From positions 16,407,921 to 16,471,920 of the forward strand of contig CM077005.1 of the NCBI GenBank assembly GCA_039090855.1: DNA of 64,000 nucleotides. Direction: 5' to 3'. The position numbers and the translations under genes were made by a program. The stretch comes from Macrothele yani (lineage: Eukaryota; Arthropoda; Arachnida; Araneae; Macrothelidae). Under the pieces are notes generated by a model, which was given only the letters and a program-made list of their open reading frames with translations, ran no database searches and was not told the origin of the DNA. Shown here piece after piece: positions 22,266 through 33,101 of this stretch (the stretch's first letter is position 1; each line of letters starts with the position of its first letter).

Positions 22266-22620
22266 TTATGACGCATAAAGGCAATGGAATGGATCCCACT
22301 CCTTTGTCCTGACCTTTGACCTCATTTCGTCCATTTTTCAAAAAATTCATTCCACGGTGGTCCCCTACCACATACGAAAATTTCATCGAAATCGAAACAT
22401 TTTTACGCAAGTTATGACGCATAAGGACAATGGAATGGATCCCGCTCCTATGTCATGACCTTTGACCCCATTTCGTCCATTTTCAATAAGGTTTGTCCCC
22501 AGGTGGTCCCCTACCACATACTAAAATTTCATCGAAATCGAACAGTTTTTACGCGAGTTATCGTGCGGACGGACAGACGGACAAAGCTGGAGCATATACG
22601 CTTTTTCAACCTGCGGTTGG
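22266..22620 (-). repeat. 146-bp tandem repeat, part 2
   Basis: Two further monomers with TGACCTTTGACCT at 22310-22322 and TGACCTTTGACCC at 22456-22468, exactly 146 bp apart. It ends in a GGACGGACAGACGGACAAAG motif and a short inverted repeat, CAACCTGCGGTTGG, at about 22608. Confidence 0.85.
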
Positions 22621-22916
22621 AAAGCGTAAAAAACAGTACACCAAGAGTATATAATGGTATATCATTAGAAAATCCAAGACAAAATCTAGGAAATTTTAGC
22701 TTTCAACTCATGAGAACAACAGAAAATACACAGGGACTTGCTATGAAAGCTCTCTGGACTACTTACTAATTATGATAAACATATAGCTACAGTTTCGTAT
22801 TTGATTCTCCTTCATAAGTTCTTTGAGAGCTCACTCAGATGTCTTAGCCTAGGATCCCACTAAGGCTTTAAATCGGCCCTGATGCCGATGCATGCGTTAA
22901 TATTATTAATAATATC
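22621..22916. other. Unassigned intron sequence
   Basis: AT-rich, nothing recognised. Confidence 0.4.
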
Positions 22917-23017
22917 AACAAAGGCCGTTCCATAAAAATTGAGATAATTTTTTTTTTAGTTGGCAACAGTGCGAAGGGGAAAAATAATCACGCAGACGAT
23001 TAACTGCATTAAGGAAG

Positions 23018-23242
23018 CCGCCCCGGTGGCGCAGTGGTCTAAGCGATGGCCTCTGATCATTCGTCCGAAAGGGATCCGGGTTCGAATCCCGGTGAGGTAT
23101 GGATGTTCTGTTTGTCTTACGGCACTGGCTCTCTCCCTTCCCTGGAACCAGTGACCCTAAATTATGGACGGGCGACTGCTTATAGCTCATTGAGTTGCTC
23201 ACGGTGGTCGTTAAAAATTCCAATCAAAAAAAAAAAAAAAGA
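23018..23242 (+). repeat. tRNA-derived SINE family A, perfect 10-bp TSD
   Basis: Full-length plus copy from CCGCCCCGGTGGCGCAGTGG to poly-A, flanked by ATTAAGGAAG at 23008-23017 and 23243-23252. A and B boxes are intact (GGTTCGAATCC). It is inserted in the 5' part of a mariner, so it is younger than that mariner. Confidence 0.95.
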
Positions 23243-23359
23243 ATTAAGGAAGTATCTATGGCAACAGTTATTAGCCGTGGCAGAGGATTCTGGTTTTGTT
23301 ATTGCGCAGTTGTTTAAGGTACGTTTGCATTTCGCCATAGAGCTATGGAGATGAGTGAT

Positions 23360-24300
23360 TCAAAATTATGAAGTGAAATGCGTTGTGCGATAAAATTTTG
23401 CTACCATTTGGGTAAAACGGCAGAAACAGTTGATTTAATGAAAAAATTTACAAAGATAAATGTTTGAGTGAGTCAATGATTTTTAGATGGCACTATGATC
23501 TCAAAAAAGGGCGTTTGTAGGCAGAATTTGCTCCTAGGCCTGGTCGACCTGAAAGTGTTGCGAAGCGTATTGTTAACACTGTTTGGGCAATCCCTCAAGA
23601 ATATCGACGAATGACGTGTGAATACATAGCGGCGTCAACTAATATTTCAAAAACGTTTGCATTCCGCATTCTACGCGACAAATTATTGCTGCATCGTGTG
23701 TGTTCCAGATGGGTACCTCATCACCTGACGAGAGAACAATTGTTAGCCGGAGTTCAGGTGTGTCATGAGTGGAAGCAAATGATTGCAAAGGATCCAAACT
23801 TTTTAAATACAGTAATAACTGCCGATGAAACATGGGTCCACTATTTCGACCTTCTCACGAAGCGCGCAAGGAGTGTCTGGAAACACAAAGGCTCACCCCT
23901 ACCGAAAAAAGTCCGCCAAACCAAATCAGCTGGGAAGGTGATGATGATAATTTTCTTTGATCATAAAGGTGTAGTCTACCAGCATGCCGTTCCTGTACAA
24001 ATTACTGTCAATGCTAAGTATTACATTTCAGTCTTGAAGTGTCTGCGACGACACATATAGATTAAGCGATCGAAACTGGTGGGCAAGTGGATCTCACACC
24101 ATGATAATGCCCGCCCACATGTGGATGCTTGTGTTCAACGAAATGCGGCATTGAAATGCCTACAGTCCTAACCTCTCCCCGTGCGATTTCTGGTTGTTTC
24201 CAAGCTATGAAGGAGAAGTTGCGTGGTGTCACATTCAACACAGATGCTGATGTTATTCAAGCTGTACAGGGGTCGTTAAAGTAGCTTCCACAAAATGCCT
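23360..24300 (+). pseudogene. mariner transposase (DD34D type), degraded
   Basis: Resembles the transposase part of SETMAR-like mariner proteins. The best frame, 23611-24060, includes TCEYIAASTNISKTFAFRIL (HTH2), the WVPHHLT block, and TVITADETWVHYF with the first catalytic aspartate. HHDNARPHVD (second aspartate) follows after an in-frame stop at 24058. SPNLSPCDFWLF (third aspartate) is in another frame. There are several stops and frameshifts. The N-terminal part, with DLKKGR and PGRPESV, is readable upstream of 23611. Confidence 0.88.
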
Positions 24301-24524
24301 TCGCCACATGCTTTGAAAAGTGGACTGAACGATGGGACAGTTGCATATCATCCGAGAGTAGATACTTTGAGAAAGAATAACATATATTTAAATTCTAAAA
24401 TTTTTTCCTTAGTCTTCAGTTTTGCTCTTAAGTATATTTTGCTGTACCTATATATCTTCATTTTTTGTGATTTTACTCTCAGTTTTTATGGAACGGCCGT
24501 TGTATGGAGGAGAAAGAGCAAAGG

Positions 24525-25626
24525 TTCAACTGTTGGAAATGCAACATGTATAAAAATTCGAAAAGAAGTGTGATAGGGTGACATCATAGCTTCAAATCTT
24601 TTCAATACCACATTGCCGAATGTGTTTCAACTACTGAACTGGGAAGACAAAGAAGCCGAATGTGTTTCAACTACTGAACTGGGAAGACAAAGAAGCCGAA
24701 TGTGTTTCAACTACTGAACTGGGAAGACAAAGAATGTGTTTCAACTACTGTGTTTCAACTACCAAACTGGGAAGACAAAGAGGCCGAATGTGTTTCACCT
24801 ACTGAACTGGGAAGACAAAGAATGTGTTTCAACTACTGAACTGGGAAGACAAATAATGTGTTTCAACTACCGAACTGGGAAGACAAAGAGGCCGAATGTG
24901 TTTCAACTACTGAACTGGGAAGACAAAGAATGTGTTTCAACTACTGAACTGAGAAGACAAAGAGGCCGAATGTGTTTCAACTACTGAACTGGGAAGACAA
25001 ATAATGTGTTTCAACTACTGTGTTTCAACTACCGAACTGGGAAGACAAAGAGGCCGAATGTGTTTCAACTACTGACTGGGAAGACAAAGAATGTGCTTCA
25101 ACTACTGAACTGGGAAGACAAAGAATGCGTTTCAACTACTGTGTTTCAACTACCGAACTGAGAAGACAAAGAGGACGAATATGTTTCAACTACTGAACTG
25201 GGAAGACAAAGAATGTGTTTCAACTACTGAACTGGGAAGACAAAGAGGCCGAATGTGTTTCAACTACTGAACTGGGAAGACAAAGATGCCGAATGTGTTT
25301 CAGCTACTGAACTGGGAAGACAAAGAATGTGTTTCAGCTACTGTGTTTCAACGGGAAGACAAAGAGGAATAATGGTTAACGGAGATTGTTTAACAGACTT
25401 TCATTTTTGTAAGTACACTATCCAAGCTGCAGAGGATGATCCATGAACTTGCTGCCAAGGGCAAAGAAGTGAGATTAAAAATGAACTTACGGGGGGGGGG
25501 ATGGACGTACAATGCTTTTATAAAACCTGAAGATTTAGTGGTCGATGAGGCAAATCTAGCGGTAACAGATGACTACGACATTTACCTTGACCAACGGACA
25601 TCAAGCAAAGGCCACATTGACGAAGG
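24525..25626 (+). mobile_element. RTE-type LINE fragment B with internal minisatellite
   Basis: 24525-24611 aligns with the RTE stretch that encodes GVRQGDTISPKLFNATLENV (compare 50212-50283). 25370-25626 aligns with the following codons (NGDYLTHL onward, then MNFQKTKVMYNAF to SEGHIDE). Between them a short piece of the same gene has been amplified in tandem. The copy is decayed, with a poly-G tract at 25491-25500 and stops. It is cut at 25626 by a SINE. Confidence 0.85.
24612..25368 (+). repeat. 34-40-bp minisatellite derived from RTE coding sequence
   Basis: Units of about 34 or 40 bp built from GAATGTGTTTCAACTACTGA and ACTGGGAAGACAAAGA, some with an added GGCC. The RTE sequence at 50280-50320 reads AATGTCTTTCAATCACTGAA and CTGGGAAAACAAAGG, so each unit corresponds to the codons NVFQSLNWENKG. 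About 20 units. The flanks on both sides continue the RTE in register, so the expansion happened in place. Confidence 0.9.
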
Positions 25627-25848
25627 CCGCCTCTGATGCGTAGTGGTATAAACGGTGGCCTATGACATTTCGTTCGAGATGGGTCCGTGTTCGAATCCCA
25701 ATAAGACATGGATGTTGTGTTTTTCTTACGGTACTGGCTCTCTTCCTTCCCTGGAACCAGTGGCCCTAGATAAGGGACGGGCGACTGCTTATAGACCATC
25801 GAGTTGATCACGGTGGTCGTTAAATCTTCAATTAAATGAATGAAATAC
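25626..25848 (+). repeat. tRNA-derived SINE family A, diverged
   Basis: Plus-orientation copy with a mutated head (GCCGCCTCTGATGCGTAGTG) and B box GTTCGAATCCC. The CTGGAACCAGTGGCCCTAGA body and GGTCGTTAAATC end are preserved. It interrupts LINE fragment B. Confidence 0.88.
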
Positions 25849-26668
25849 AGGATTATACCATTGTACGACACAAATTTGGATGATGTAAATCCGTTTATTG
25901 GCGTAAATATGACATGGATGTTAACTCAGATAATATACGGAAACTTGAAAATTTCGCCATTCTCGAGCAGGAATCGGACCCCGTCTCCCGGATAGCGCCC
26001 GATTATACTGAACACGTTTCTCCGTTGAACAAATTAGTTTCTGCAGATTTTTCCAGTTAATGCAGCTTTCGGTTAGCTGTTAATAAAACTATTCATCGTA
26101 TAAAAATTTATAGTACGTTATCTTCAGTCGTTTTTTAATTTCGCATTATGTTAAGAATACTTTTGTCAAATTTCAACCAAATCGACTATAAACATTTTTT
26201 TAAAACAAAACTTGGAAATATCAAGTTTCGTCTTTATCTGTTAAGCAGCTTTTGAGTTATTTCATTCTTCAAAAAAAAAAAAAAAAAAAAAATCTCGGAA
26301 GTGCCTTTACTTTTTGTGCTATTGAGGGCATCAAAAGAGGTGGTACGCTCGGAATATAAATGTACATCCTCGAAACACAACTGCTGTGCTTATTAATGTT
26401 TCAATAAATACTGCTTATAATATCATCTTAAATATAATATAATATTGCAATAGGTTAAAATTAATTTATGGAAGTTCCTAAAAATTTTCTAGCGTCCCCT
26501 GCATTGTTTGTAGCCTCTCCTAGAATTTAACAGTAGCTACGGCACTGAGGGCACTTCGACCATTAACGGTTTCACGTGAAAACAGAGAGGGGGAGTGGAT
26601 GTAGTGAAAAAGCTGAAACTGTCTCGCCGATCAAGCTGTACACACAGCGACATGAAATGTCTTACACC
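25849..26668. other. Intron sequence, nothing recognised
   Basis: AT-rich sequence with an A-run at 26271-26291. No coding or repeat structure recognised. Confidence 0.45.
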
Positions 26669-26673
26669 CTCCG

Positions 26674-26899
26674 TTTTTTTTTTTTTTGGGGGGGGGGGGA
26701 GTAAGGACCACCGTGAGTAACTCAGTAGGCTAGAAGCAGTCGCCCACCCCTAATTTAGGTCACTGGCTCCAGAGAAGGGAGACAGATAGCCTGTGCCGTA
26801 AGGCAAGCACAACATCAATGCCTCACCGGGATTCGAGCCCGGACCCATCTCGGACAAATGGTTAGAAGCCATCACTTTTACCCTTAGTGAGCCACTGCC
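26674..26899 (-). repeat. tRNA-derived SINE family A
   Basis: Minus copy with T and G homopolymers at its tail side (26674-26699). Its body reads ACTCAGTAGGCTAGAAGCAG and the head contains GGATTCGAGCCC (B box with one change). Confidence 0.85.
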
Positions 26900-27170
26900 T
26901 TGAAATCGGTTTGCTTTTCTACCCTCTATTTGCGATCGAGTGTAAATCATACGAGGCAAAACTGTAAAACTATTTTATAAACTTCTCCCTTTATATAAAT
27001 ATATAAGCTGTGTATTATTTCTGGTGTAGAGGCATACCTCCTACTCTTGGTAACGATGGTCCCCAAGACAATAGCCCCCCCCCCCGTTTAATCGGCCCTG
27101 ACTCTAGTGGCAAAACTGTATGGTACAAAGCTAAATTTTGATTCTAGTGGCAAAAACTGTATGGTTGGGG
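26900..27170. other. Unassigned intron sequence
   Basis: AT-rich, with a C-run at 27075-27084 and a short direct repeat, TCTAGTGGCAAAACTGTATG (27112 and, slightly changed, 27144). No gene. Confidence 0.4.
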
Positions 27171-27176
27171 GTTTAA

Positions 27177-27419
27177 CACGTTCGCTGCGTTACGACCCAC
27201 GGACGGGTCGTAACGCATTAACTTCTACATTTTTCAGAGGAGGAAAAAAAAGTTTAGATACATAAATCTGTAGTGAATAGCAGTGACTTTATGTATATAA
27301 CTTTAAACGACCCACCGGTGTGTCGTACAGCACTGTATTGAAACAGTTACGACCCCACCTGTGGTGGGTCGTGACGTACTCCAAAAAAATCGCCGAAAAA
27401 CGTCGCCGCAGCGAACGTG
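27177..27419. mobile_element. 243-bp piggyBac-type MITE (TTAA-flanked)
   Basis: Perfect 13-bp terminal inverted repeats CACGTTCGCTGCG and CGCAGCGAACGTG, flanked by TTAA at 27173-27176 and 27420-27423. The interior has GACCCACGGACGGGTCG and CACCTGTGGTGGGTCG hairpins. TTAA specificity is the hallmark of piggyBac. It is inserted into the TTAA of a family A SINE tail. Confidence 0.88.
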
Positions 27420-27617
27420 TTAACGACCACCGTGAGCAACTCAATGGGCCATAAGCAGTCGCCCATCCCTAATTTAGGATCACTGGTTCCAGGGAAGGAT
27501 GAGAACCGGCGCCGTAAGAAAAACACAAAATCCATGCCTCACAGGAATTCGAACCCGGACCCATCTCGGACGAATGATCAGAAGGACCGCTTAGACCACT
27601 GTCTCACCGGGGTGGCG
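27420..27617 (-). repeat. tRNA-derived SINE family A, split by MITE
   Basis: Minus copy. Its tail piece GGGGGTTTAA is left of the MITE at about 27167-27176. The body resumes at TTAACGACCACC and ends in the tRNA-like head, CCACTGTCTCACCGGGGTGG. Confidence 0.88.
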
Positions 27618-27689
27618 AAAAGCATTTTGCCACAAACTATTGTAAAATGCATCAGAATATTCACGTTGTGACCTCTATCTGACGCAGGA

Positions 27690-28010
27690 ATAATTTTTAA
27701 ACTCCGAGTTTTAGAAGCAAAGAATTCGGAGTAAATACAATATATGTTAACGCCCCTAGTGGTGACAACATACGTTATTTCAAATAGAACTATGGACTTC
27801 GTGGTAAAAAAAATAGCGAAAGGAAAAAGCTATTTTTCGATTTTTTAAGCAATTGCATCGAGAAATACATATTTTTTTATTAGTATGGGTATTTATGCCT
27901 CCTAAGTGGCGAGGTTATGCACCGGGAAAAGACCAGGAGCGTCGTTTTCACAGTTCAGTGTTTCAACTGTAAAAAGGATTTTTCAAATCGGATTATTAGT
28001 TGCTTTGATA
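27690..28010 (-). repeat. Inverted relative of the 0.9-2.2 kb array
   Basis: On the minus strand it contains CCGATTTGAAAAATCC and CCACTAGGGGCG, the two conserved blocks of the array at 858-2190. About two monomers. Confidence 0.6.
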
Positions 28011-28529
28011 TAATACGGGCAGGCACAGTGATACCATAAGGACACACTTTGTTTTTCAAAAGATATGCTAAAAATTACAACGTTAGAAACTTCCGTAATT
28101 TTGATAGCAGAGAGACTGTATTGTGTCAGAGCGAACAGATATTTACGAAATTCTAATACAAAATGGGCAGTGGTGGAAATAGACCGGAACGCAGGGGAAC
28201 CCCATTCCGGGAGCGAAACCCCACGTACCGGGAACGATGCGACGCCAAAAGAAAGGGAACATTTAATTTAAACAAAACATTTCGCAACGCATTATACATT
28301 TCAATTTATGACGTCATCTTGCATGAATTGTTCGTCTCTGAATAAAGAAAGCAGCTCTGACTTCAGCTAAACGGGAGTACTTTTTTTATAACGAAATTTC
28401 CTTATATAGTTTTTTTTATCTACTGCGAATGGGTTTGTGCACATTAAATTTTTATGGCATTTACTTGCACGTAGGGTTCTGGCAGCGAATAATTTCCATT
28501 TCCACCACTGAAATTGGATATTTATTCAG
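28011..28529. other. Intron sequence, nothing recognised
   Basis: AT-rich. A GC-rich patch at 28180-28250 has a CGGGAGCG/CGGGAACG repetition but no supported identity. Confidence 0.4.
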
Positions 28530-28675
28530 TACTCTCCATGGGTGCAGTGCGCGAAGCGACCGTGCGCCAAACGACCCTCTGGAAACTGTGCGCGAAGCGA
28601 CCCTGTTATACTTCATCGTGGACGAAGCGACCTTGATAATCGAATCATTTTACTTATATATATATATAGTATATA

Positions 28676-29898
28676 CACTGAAGAGCAATTAAATTAGAGA
28701 CAGCTGGCGTTATACAAATGTGGCGCAGTGGGCGGCCTGGTAAACGGAAACGACATGACGTATGCAGCGACCCGACAATATAAGGAGTGATGCGACGGAA
28801 ATCAGTAAGAGTCGGACGCAGTATGGGTAAGACGAAGGATCTAAGCGCATTTGGTCGTGGGCAAATTGTCGGGGCCCGACGAATGGTCACTCCATCTCGG
28901 AAGTCGTGCAGGCACTGGGATTTTCACGAGCCACTGTGTCACGGGTGCACCGTGAATACATCGAATCCGGTAAAACCATCCCTGCAAGGGCCAACTGCCA
29001 TGGACAACAGCGTGTGGATGAGCGGGGTCATCGTCGCCTAGCTCGCATTGTAACAGCGGATAGACGGGCCACAGTGCAAGAAATCTCTCGGCAATTTAAC
29101 GCTGGTGCACAAAAACGTGTAAGCAGCCACACCATCCAGAACCATCTTCTCGCTATGGGGTACAGAAGCTATCGTCCCACGAGGGTATCGCTGCTGACCA
29201 CGCATCACAGGGTGCAAAGATTAGCATGGGCGCGGGAACATCGCCACTGGACCCTAGACGTGTGGGAAAATGTTGCCTGGACTGATGAGTCGAGATTCAC
29301 GTTGGTACATGCGGATGGCAGGATACGAGTACGGCGCAAACCACATGAAGCGATGGATCCTTCTTGCCAGCAGGGTACTCTTCAAGCTGGTGGGGGGGGG
29401 GTGTCATTCTCGTCTGGGGACTGTTTACGTGGACTGAAATGGGACCCCTGGTACATGTGATATCGCCCCTCACAGGTCAACGTTACCGGGATATCTGGAC
29501 GACCATTTGCTCCCGTTTGTGCGTCTTCAACATCCCACTGGGGACCTCATCCTGCAACAAGACAATGCACCGTGCCATCGCTCCCGAATTGTATCCGAAT
29601 GGTTGGATGAACCCTCCACCGACGTGACCTCAGTTCCTTGGCCAGCTAGGCCATCTGACCTCAATCCCATCAAGCACATCTGGGATGCCATTGAGAGAGA
29701 TGTTCGAGGCTCTGACCCTCCTCCATCAAATCTTCGTGAACTGTGGGAGCTTGTTCAGGGGTCTTGGATCCGTATGGCTTCCCAACGCTTCCGGTGTCTT
29801 GTCGAATCCATGCCGAGAAGAATCGCCGCCGTCATCAGGGCGAAAGGTGGTGCTACACGTTACTAGACAGGTATATCTAATTCAACTGCTCTTCAGTG
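28676..29898 (+). mobile_element. Tc1-like transposon T2 (DD36E spacing)
   Basis: A 1.22-kb element with terminal repeats CACTGAAGAGCAATTAAATT at the left and the complement (TTCAACTGCTCTTCAGTG) at the right, flanked by TA. It is related to the 5' fragment at 57715-58137. Confidence 0.92.
28824..29866 (+). pseudogene. Transposase of T2, three frameshifts
   Basis: Begins MGKTKDLSAFGRGQIVGARR. One base is missing at about 28886 compared with 57921. HTH motifs follow (VVQALGFSRATVSRVHREYI), then WTDESRFTLV with the first aspartate. A G-run at about 29390-29401, lying in glycine codons, shifts the frame. LILQQDNAPCH carries the second aspartate. The third acid, 36 residues on, is lysine (LNPIKHIWD). 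The C-terminus is MPRRIAAVIRAKGGATRY. Known relatives with 36-residue spacing form the DD36E (IC/Incomer) group; assignment is by spacing only. Confidence 0.88.
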
Positions 29899-29908
29899 TA
29901 TATCCTTT

Positions 29909-30312
29909 TGCTCCCGTTTGTGCGTGTTCAACATCCCACTGGGGACCTCATCCTGCAACAAACAATGCACCGTGCCATCGCTCCCGAAATGTATCCGAAT
30001 GGTTGGATGAACCCTCCACCGACGTGACCTCGGTTCCTTGGCCAGCTAGGCCACCTGACCTCAATCCCATCGAGCACATCTGGGATGCCATCGAGAGAGA
30101 TGTTCGAGGCTCTGACCCTCCTCCATCAAATCTTCGTGAACTGTGGGAGCTTGTTCAGGGGTCTTGGATCTGTATGGCTTCCCAACGCTTCCGGTGTCTT
30201 GTCGAGTCCATGCCGAGAAGAATCGCCGCCGTCATCAGGGCGAAAGGTGGTGCTACACGTTACTAGACAGGTATCTCTGATTCAACTGCTCTTCAGTGTA
30301 TATCCTTTTGGA
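29909..30312 (+). repeat. Tandem duplication of the T2 3' end
   Basis: About 400 bp starting CTCCCGTTTGTGCGTG repeats 29508-29910, including the right terminal repeat and ten bases of flank (TATCCTTTTG). The breakpoints share TTTG, suggesting microhomology. About ten differences separate the copies. This copy keeps the catalytic glutamate (NPIEHIWD) but lost a base in QQDNAPCH. Confidence 0.9.
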
Positions 30313-30895
30313 CCAAGGTCTCCTAATTCTTTTAATTGTTGTTTGTGCATGACACGTTTTTATAATTTCTTTAGGCATTTAATAAGTTCATATATATTTG
30401 GCTGGTTTTTTTTTCCTAGCATGCTATTTCATTTCAAGTTCATCCATCGACGGCATTGTTGGTTCTATGGCGCTGATCATGTTGGTTCTATATTGTTGGT
30501 TCTATGCACGACGTTACATTAGGATTTTCCATCCCTTGGCTAGCAAAAATAGTCAAGAAATAAATTTAACATTTCATTCTGTGAAGTGTCCTCCATGATA
30601 AGCAGCCATGCGTCTTCAACATTTTCTATAGGTAGGTGGGCCACATAGCAGCGCACATTTTACGTATTCTTCTTATTTCTTCGTTGGTTTTATACAATTG
30701 TGTAAGTCCCAGATTTTGAATATTCCGCCATAGACTTTGACTGAAGTCAAAATTGCAAATGGAGACAGTTGCATCAGGGAATACTTCTTTAGTTTACTTT
30801 TCTAAGGGCTGCTTCGAAGTCGGTCTTTATCAACTTTGGAACCCAATGTGGACAAGTCTTAAGTTCCTTAAACAATGCGCGGTATGTTCCTTCTC
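30313..30895. other. Intron sequence, nothing recognised
   Basis: AT-rich; a TGTTGGTTCTAT direct repeat occurs three times at 30458-30504. No gene. Confidence 0.4.
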
Positions 30896-31020
30896 GTTTA
30901 GCAGGGTCGCTTCGTCCACGATGAAATACTGTATAACAAGGTCGCTTCGCACAGAATTTTCCACAGGGTCGCTTGGCGCAAAGTCGCTTCCCGCACGTAA
31001 TCTTCCATGGGCCCTGCAGC

Positions 31021-32030
31021 GACGGTCAAGTGACACCCTGGAAGCTGGAATCCGTCCGAAAAATTAAATAAAAATTGTAAGTAAAAAAAAATGTATAAAT
31101 AAAGACAGAATAGAGAAGGGACGCTCATTGGCAAATCACGTTCACCTGAATTCTTGTTCACTGTCGTCTCGGCGGGCCTCTCAATCGCCGACCCCCTCCC
31201 CCCCCCCCCCCCCCCCCCCATCCCCCAACGTGGTCAAACAAGTACATATATCTAATGTATCATCAAATTCATGGGAAGAATATTACCATTCATTTAACAA
31301 CACTCCGAAATTGGATTCTTCGATAACACTTCTCTGGAAAGTGGATTCTCGGAAGAGGAGGAACCTTCATTTTTTTTTTTTTTTTTATTTTCCAAAAATA
31401 TTAGCAAACTTGATGAGGCTAATTTAATTTGTCTGTCAAAGTTAATGAGGCGCAAAATCCAGGTCGTGGTACCACTTTTGGAAAGACAAGTTGGTAACAG
31501 AAACAGAAAAGATTTCTCTTTCCGAAATTATCCAAAAAGCAGAGAAATTTTACTTGGAAGTTTCAAGGGCTAAACGCATCCACCCACACTCCCCGCAACA
31601 ACATGTGCCACTGAAAGATCTTTCAGTTCCATGCGTTGGGTGAAAGTGTTGGGTGAGATCAACCATACCCAAGGTGAGACTAGGTGGTATGTGTATAATG
31701 AGTGTACATCGAAATTGGGTGTACAGAAATGCAGATTTTATAGCAAAAGTTGTCGACAGATTCGGGCAAACGAATAGAAGACTTAAGTTTTTATTTACTT
31801 CTTTCCAGGAGTGACGTAATTCTAATCCAGCTTAATTATCGTAAGAAATTGCTCTCTAGGTTTAGCAAAATTTATTCACTTCTTTTTTACTTAAATTGTC
31901 ATTAAATACTAGAACATTTTTTTCTCTTTTTCTTAAGAAATAAAGATATTTTCTTTTATCCTTTTTCGAAGGGACCAACCACTGGAAAAAATATTCAGCG
32001 GACGTCCATGGTACATTCTCTCAGTATGAG
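31021..32030. other. Intron sequence with homopolymers
   Basis: C-run at about 31197-31219 and T-run at 31370-31387. No recognisable coding or element sequence. Confidence 0.4.
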
Positions 32031-32039
32031 CAATTCGGT

Positions 32040-32245
32040 AACGGATCACTTTGTCCATGTTCATTTTGTCCACTTTCGCTCGGTCCAGTTAATTTCGTCC
32101 ACCGTTCACTTTGTCCGATGTTCATTTCGTCCATCGTTCACTTTGTCCGATGTTCATTTCGTCCATCGTTCACTTTGTCCGATGTTCATTTCGTCCATCG
32201 TTCACTTCCACTGTTCACACTTTGTCCACATTCATTTCGTCCTCA
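32040..32245 (+). repeat. 32-bp minisatellite (TTTGTCC/TTCGTCC)
   Basis: Units of about 32 bp, TCGTTCACTTTGTCCGATGT then TCATTTCGTCCA, at least three near-identical. Right of it the sequence CCTCAGAATGGGTGGAATAC is the inverse of 39965-39985, where a related, decayed array (39985-40100) lies in the other orientation. Confidence 0.85.
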
Positions 32246-32938
32246 GAATGGGTGGAATACCGTGGAATCTTTCTGTTTTGATGGAGTTTTTGTTACTAGG
32301 CAGAAAAGAAAGATCAGCGGACATTGTGTACATGCGATTTGTAAATGTAATTAAAAGTAAAACGAGGTACTGGACTCAGTGGCGTACCTGAACCCCCCCC
32401 CCCCCCAGCAAAAAAAAAGTGACCATTTTGCGGAAACCTATTTGCTTTCAATTACTGAAATTTAATTTTAAATTTCATATTACACTAGCTTTTTCGGGTG
32501 TTCTGTAATTCAAATTCTTTGACCCTATAGGTATTTTTCGTAAAACCAAAATTGTTACACTTTAGTGCGTGTAACACAAATGTACATTTTGTTTCATGTG
32601 AGAAGCAAAGTCCAATTCTTTAATGGCTAAGGCAAAGCGCGAGAATTAACACAAAATTATGGAAATGAATGTTGCAAAACTGAAGCACTTTACACAAAAT
32701 AATATAATGTTTAAAAAGGTACCTTAAGTCCGACAATCAACATAGTTCTGCATAGATGTAATAGTAATCAACTCTGCTCCATCGTCCAATACATCGGGGT
32801 ATCACTTCAAAAGGTTAGTCCTAGCCTTTTTGAAGTGTTACCCCGATGTATTGGACAATGGAACAGAGTTGATTACTATTACATCTATGCCGAACTACGT
32901 ATGTTGTATAACGAAGTAAATTATCCGTCATTTTTGGT

Positions 32939-33009
32939 CCACGCCGGGGATCGAACCCGAGTCATCTTATTCCGGAACAAGTCGCTCTACCAACTGAGCT
33001 ACGCAGGCG
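32939..33009 (-). repeat. tRNA-like segment, diverged R315 unit
   Basis: On the minus strand CGCCTGCGTAGCTCAGTTGG, then an arm with TTCCGGAAT and a T-arm GGTTCGATCCC. It is closer to a normal D-arm than the other copies, but the anticodon loop is again built on TTCCGGAA. I do not call it a functional tRNA. Confidence 0.55.
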
Positions 33010-33030
33010 TTCGTTCTCGTTGCTATCTGC

Positions 33031-33101
33031 CTTCGACCTTCTTCCAACTCGCTGCTATCTGACATAAAGGCAGATAGCAGCGAGTTGGAAGAAGGTCGAA
33101 G
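33031..33101. repeat. Perfect 31-bp inverted repeat, 9-bp loop
   Basis: The arm CTTCGACCTTCTTCCAACTC GCTGCTATCTG at 33031-33061 is the exact complement of 33071-33101; the loop is ACATAAAGG. The right arm overlaps the start of the T4 transposase and the left arm occupies the place where T4's own left end should be. Confidence 0.95.

Larger units (their letters stand above)
22917..24503 (+). mobile_element. mariner element with nested SINE
   Basis: Terminal inverted repeats: AAAGGCCGTTCCATAAAAAT at the left and the complement, ending TTTTTATGGAACGGCCGTTG, at the right. Without the 225-bp SINE at 23018-23242 the element is about 1.36 kb, normal for mariner. It encodes a decayed transposase. 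Confidence 0.85.
28530..31020. repeat. Inverted-repeat element with GCGAAGCGACC ends
   Basis: The left block, 28535-28645, repeats GCGCGAAGCGACC-type units of about 25 bp. The right block, 30898-31020, is its inverse (CAGGGTCGCTTCGTCCACGA). Both contain the ATCGTGGACGAAGCGACC string. They bracket a Tc1-like element and its partial duplication, so the transposon probably landed inside this inverted-repeat element. Confidence 0.55.

Noticed and set aside
24612..25368. CRISPR-like regular array
   Set aside because: Units are contiguous with no unique spacers, vary between 34 and 40 bp, and match RTE coding sequence. The genome is animal.
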